Below, piece after piece: positions 62,973-64,000 of a DNA stretch of 64,000 nt. Source of the DNA: Schauerella aestuarii (GTDB lineage: Bacteria > Pseudomonadota > Gammaproteobacteria > Burkholderiales > Burkholderiaceae_B). The translations under genes were made by a program, and so were the position numbers. The notes beneath the pieces were generated by a model that did not search any database, was not told the origin of the DNA, and saw only the letters and a program-made list of their open reading frames with translations. Within the stretch, counting starts at the first letter, position 1. The number at the start of each line of letters is the position of its first letter. The stretch is taken from assembly GCF_009866805.1 (NCBI RefSeq), contig NZ_SIZW01000043.1, positions 558,001 through 622,000 of the forward strand, in the 5' to 3' direction.

Positions 62973-63935
62973 ATGGTTACGCGTTCCCCGCGCCTTGCCC
63001 TGTCGTCGATGGTCACGCTCAAACAACTCGAAGCGTTTTACTGGAGTGCCGAGCTCGGCAGCTTCAGCGCATCCTCGCGCAAGCTGCACACCACGCAATC
63101 CGCCATCGCCAAGCGGGTGGGAGAGCTCGAAGCCTTCGCCGGCACGCCGCTTTTCGAGCGCGGTCCGCGCACGTTGCGACTCACGCACCGTGGCCGCAAG
63201 CTTTCCGAGCTCGCGCGCGATATGTTGGCGCTCAACAGCAACATCGTCCAGCAACTGGGGGATGCGGCCAACGTCGAAGGCAGTGTGCGGCTGGGCGCCA
63301 CGGAACTGGTCGGGCTCACCTGGCTGGCGAGTTTGATCAGTCAGGTCAGCAAACAACATCCCAAGGTGCAGTTGCTGCCCGAGATCGATGGCGGCGTCAC
63401 GTTGTATCAACGGCTCGTTGACGACAGCCTGGATCTGGCGATCATGCCCGGACCCTTCTGGAGCTACGAATACGACTGCGTCCCGCTGGGCACGATCCGC
63501 AATGTGTGGATGTGCAGCCCGTCGCTGGACATCGATTCGTCGAGCATGCTGTCGCCGGAGGATCTGGCTCCATACCCCGTGATTACGCAGCCCACCAATT
63601 CGGCGCTCTCGTACCTGTACGACGCCTGGTTTACCGAGCAGGGCTTGAGCGTGAAGCAGGTGCTGTCATGCAACAGCCTGGGCGTGGTCGCGCAGATGAC
63701 GATTCTCGGCATGGGCATCAGCTATCTGCCCCCGGCCTACTTCGCGCCGCTGGTCGCGCGTGGCGAACTGCTGCAATTGCGCGTCAGTCCGCCGCTGCCG
63801 CAAGTGAGTTATTACGCGGTATTCAAGAAGTCGCTGATGAACCCGGTCGTGGCCAGCGTGATCGAGATCGCACAGCAAGTGTGCGACTTCGATGCCGGCG
63901 GGTCGTTTCTGGGCGTGGGGCCCAATCGGGGGTGA
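62973..63935 (+). CDS. LysR-family transcriptional regulator
   Basis: 320 aa from the ATG at 62973 (GGGGGA seven bases upstream); the ATG at 63009 would start directly at the usual MVTLKQLEAF. Helix-turn-helix: GSFSASSRKLHTTQSAIAKRVGELEAFAGTPLFERGPRTLRLTHRG. The effector domain follows in full. It comes 30 bp after the ATPase gene on the same strand, so it is probably co-transcribed with and controls the importer operon, which is less usual than a divergent position. Confidence 0.92.
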   Translation: MVTRSPRLALSSMVTLKQLEAFYWSAELGSFSASSRKLHTTQSAIAKRVGELEAFAGTPLFERGPRTLRLTHRGRKLSELARDMLALNSNIVQQLGDAANVEGSVRLGATELVGLTWLASLISQVSKQHPKVQLLPEIDGGVTLYQRLVDDSLDLAIMPGPFWSYEYDCVPLGTIRNVWMCSPSLDIDSSSMLSPEDLAPYPVITQPTNSALSYLYDAWFTEQGLSVKQVLSCNSLGVVAQMTILGMGISYLPPAYFAPLVARGELLQLRVSPPLPQVSYYAVFKKSLMNPVVASVIEIAQQVCDFDAGGSFLGVGPNRG

Positions 63936-64000
63936 GGGCGCAGGATTCGGCTACGCCAGGTGGCAGACCTGCCAACAAGCGCGCCGAAGTCAGTCTTCCA

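Noticed and set aside
61623-63410. 595-codon open frame antisense to the ABC and LysR genes
   Set aside because: Composition (His/Arg/Gln-rich) and position over three recognised genes mark it as a shadow.

Overview
The window is about 64 kb of a GC-rich, gene-dense chromosome. It most resembles a member of the Burkholderiales, probably Alcaligenaceae (Bordetella/Achromobacter relatives). The grounds are four Bug/TctC-type solute-binding proteins next to CoA-catabolic or regulatory genes, the order dapA-bamC, an adjacent mutS-roxA pair, a divergent trmJ/suhB pair, and many short-chain-acid catabolic genes. This is an inference from gene content; no rRNA is present to confirm it.

Layout. 1-3.2 kb: end of an arylsulfatase, a surface-antigen-like protein, an EcsC-family protein. 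3.2-13.8 kb: a YbaK deacylase gene, then a nine-gene minus-strand CoA catabolic operon (MaoC hydratase, acyl-CoA dehydrogenase, BKACE/DUF849, family III CoA-transferase, two crotonases, CitE-type lyase, two Bug proteins), divergent from an NADP-dependent oxidoreductase, with a MarR regulator behind it and a perfect dyad in the shared promoter. 13.9-22.4 kb: small lipoproteins, GNAT, DUF1275, TonB receptor, cardiolipin synthase and a Tat-exported phospholipase C. 22.4-25.4 kb: poorly recognised small genes, an orphan winged-helix protein preceded by a five-codon leader ORF, tRNA-His and a Nudix hydrolase. 25.4-33.3 kb: housekeeping block (Sua5/YciO, site-2 protease, dapA, bamC, roxA, mutS). 33.3-37.8 kb: a self-sufficient P450-reductase fusion, a Bug protein and a divergent IclR regulator. 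37.9-41.7 kb: serine acetyltransferase, dodecin, then a 1.1-kb gene-free stretch with six copies of a dyad repeat, an HpxZ-like gene and a monooxygenase-fold membrane protein. 41.7-44.4 kb: NitT/TauT-type ABC importer. 44.8-50.0 kb: imelysin / di-haem oxidoreductase / imelysin / DUF1513 operon. 50.0-52.9 kb: MscS channel and a divergent IclR-Bug pair. 53.0-57.8 kb: trmJ/suhB, TerC-CBS protein, uppP and an orphan Tai4-like immunity protein. 58.0-63.9 kb: RraA-like protein, aminotransferase, polar amino-acid ABC importer and LysR regulator.

The most unusual element is the array at 39380-40333. A 25-bp dyad (TTGTCC / GGATAA arms) recurs six times, the first four copies at a 160-161 bp period. 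Both half-sites look like DnaA boxes with one or two mismatches, and the arm differences between copies are partly compensatory. I know of no described element with this layout. Its function is not established here; DnaA titration, a structured RNA and a protein-binding array are the alternatives offered.
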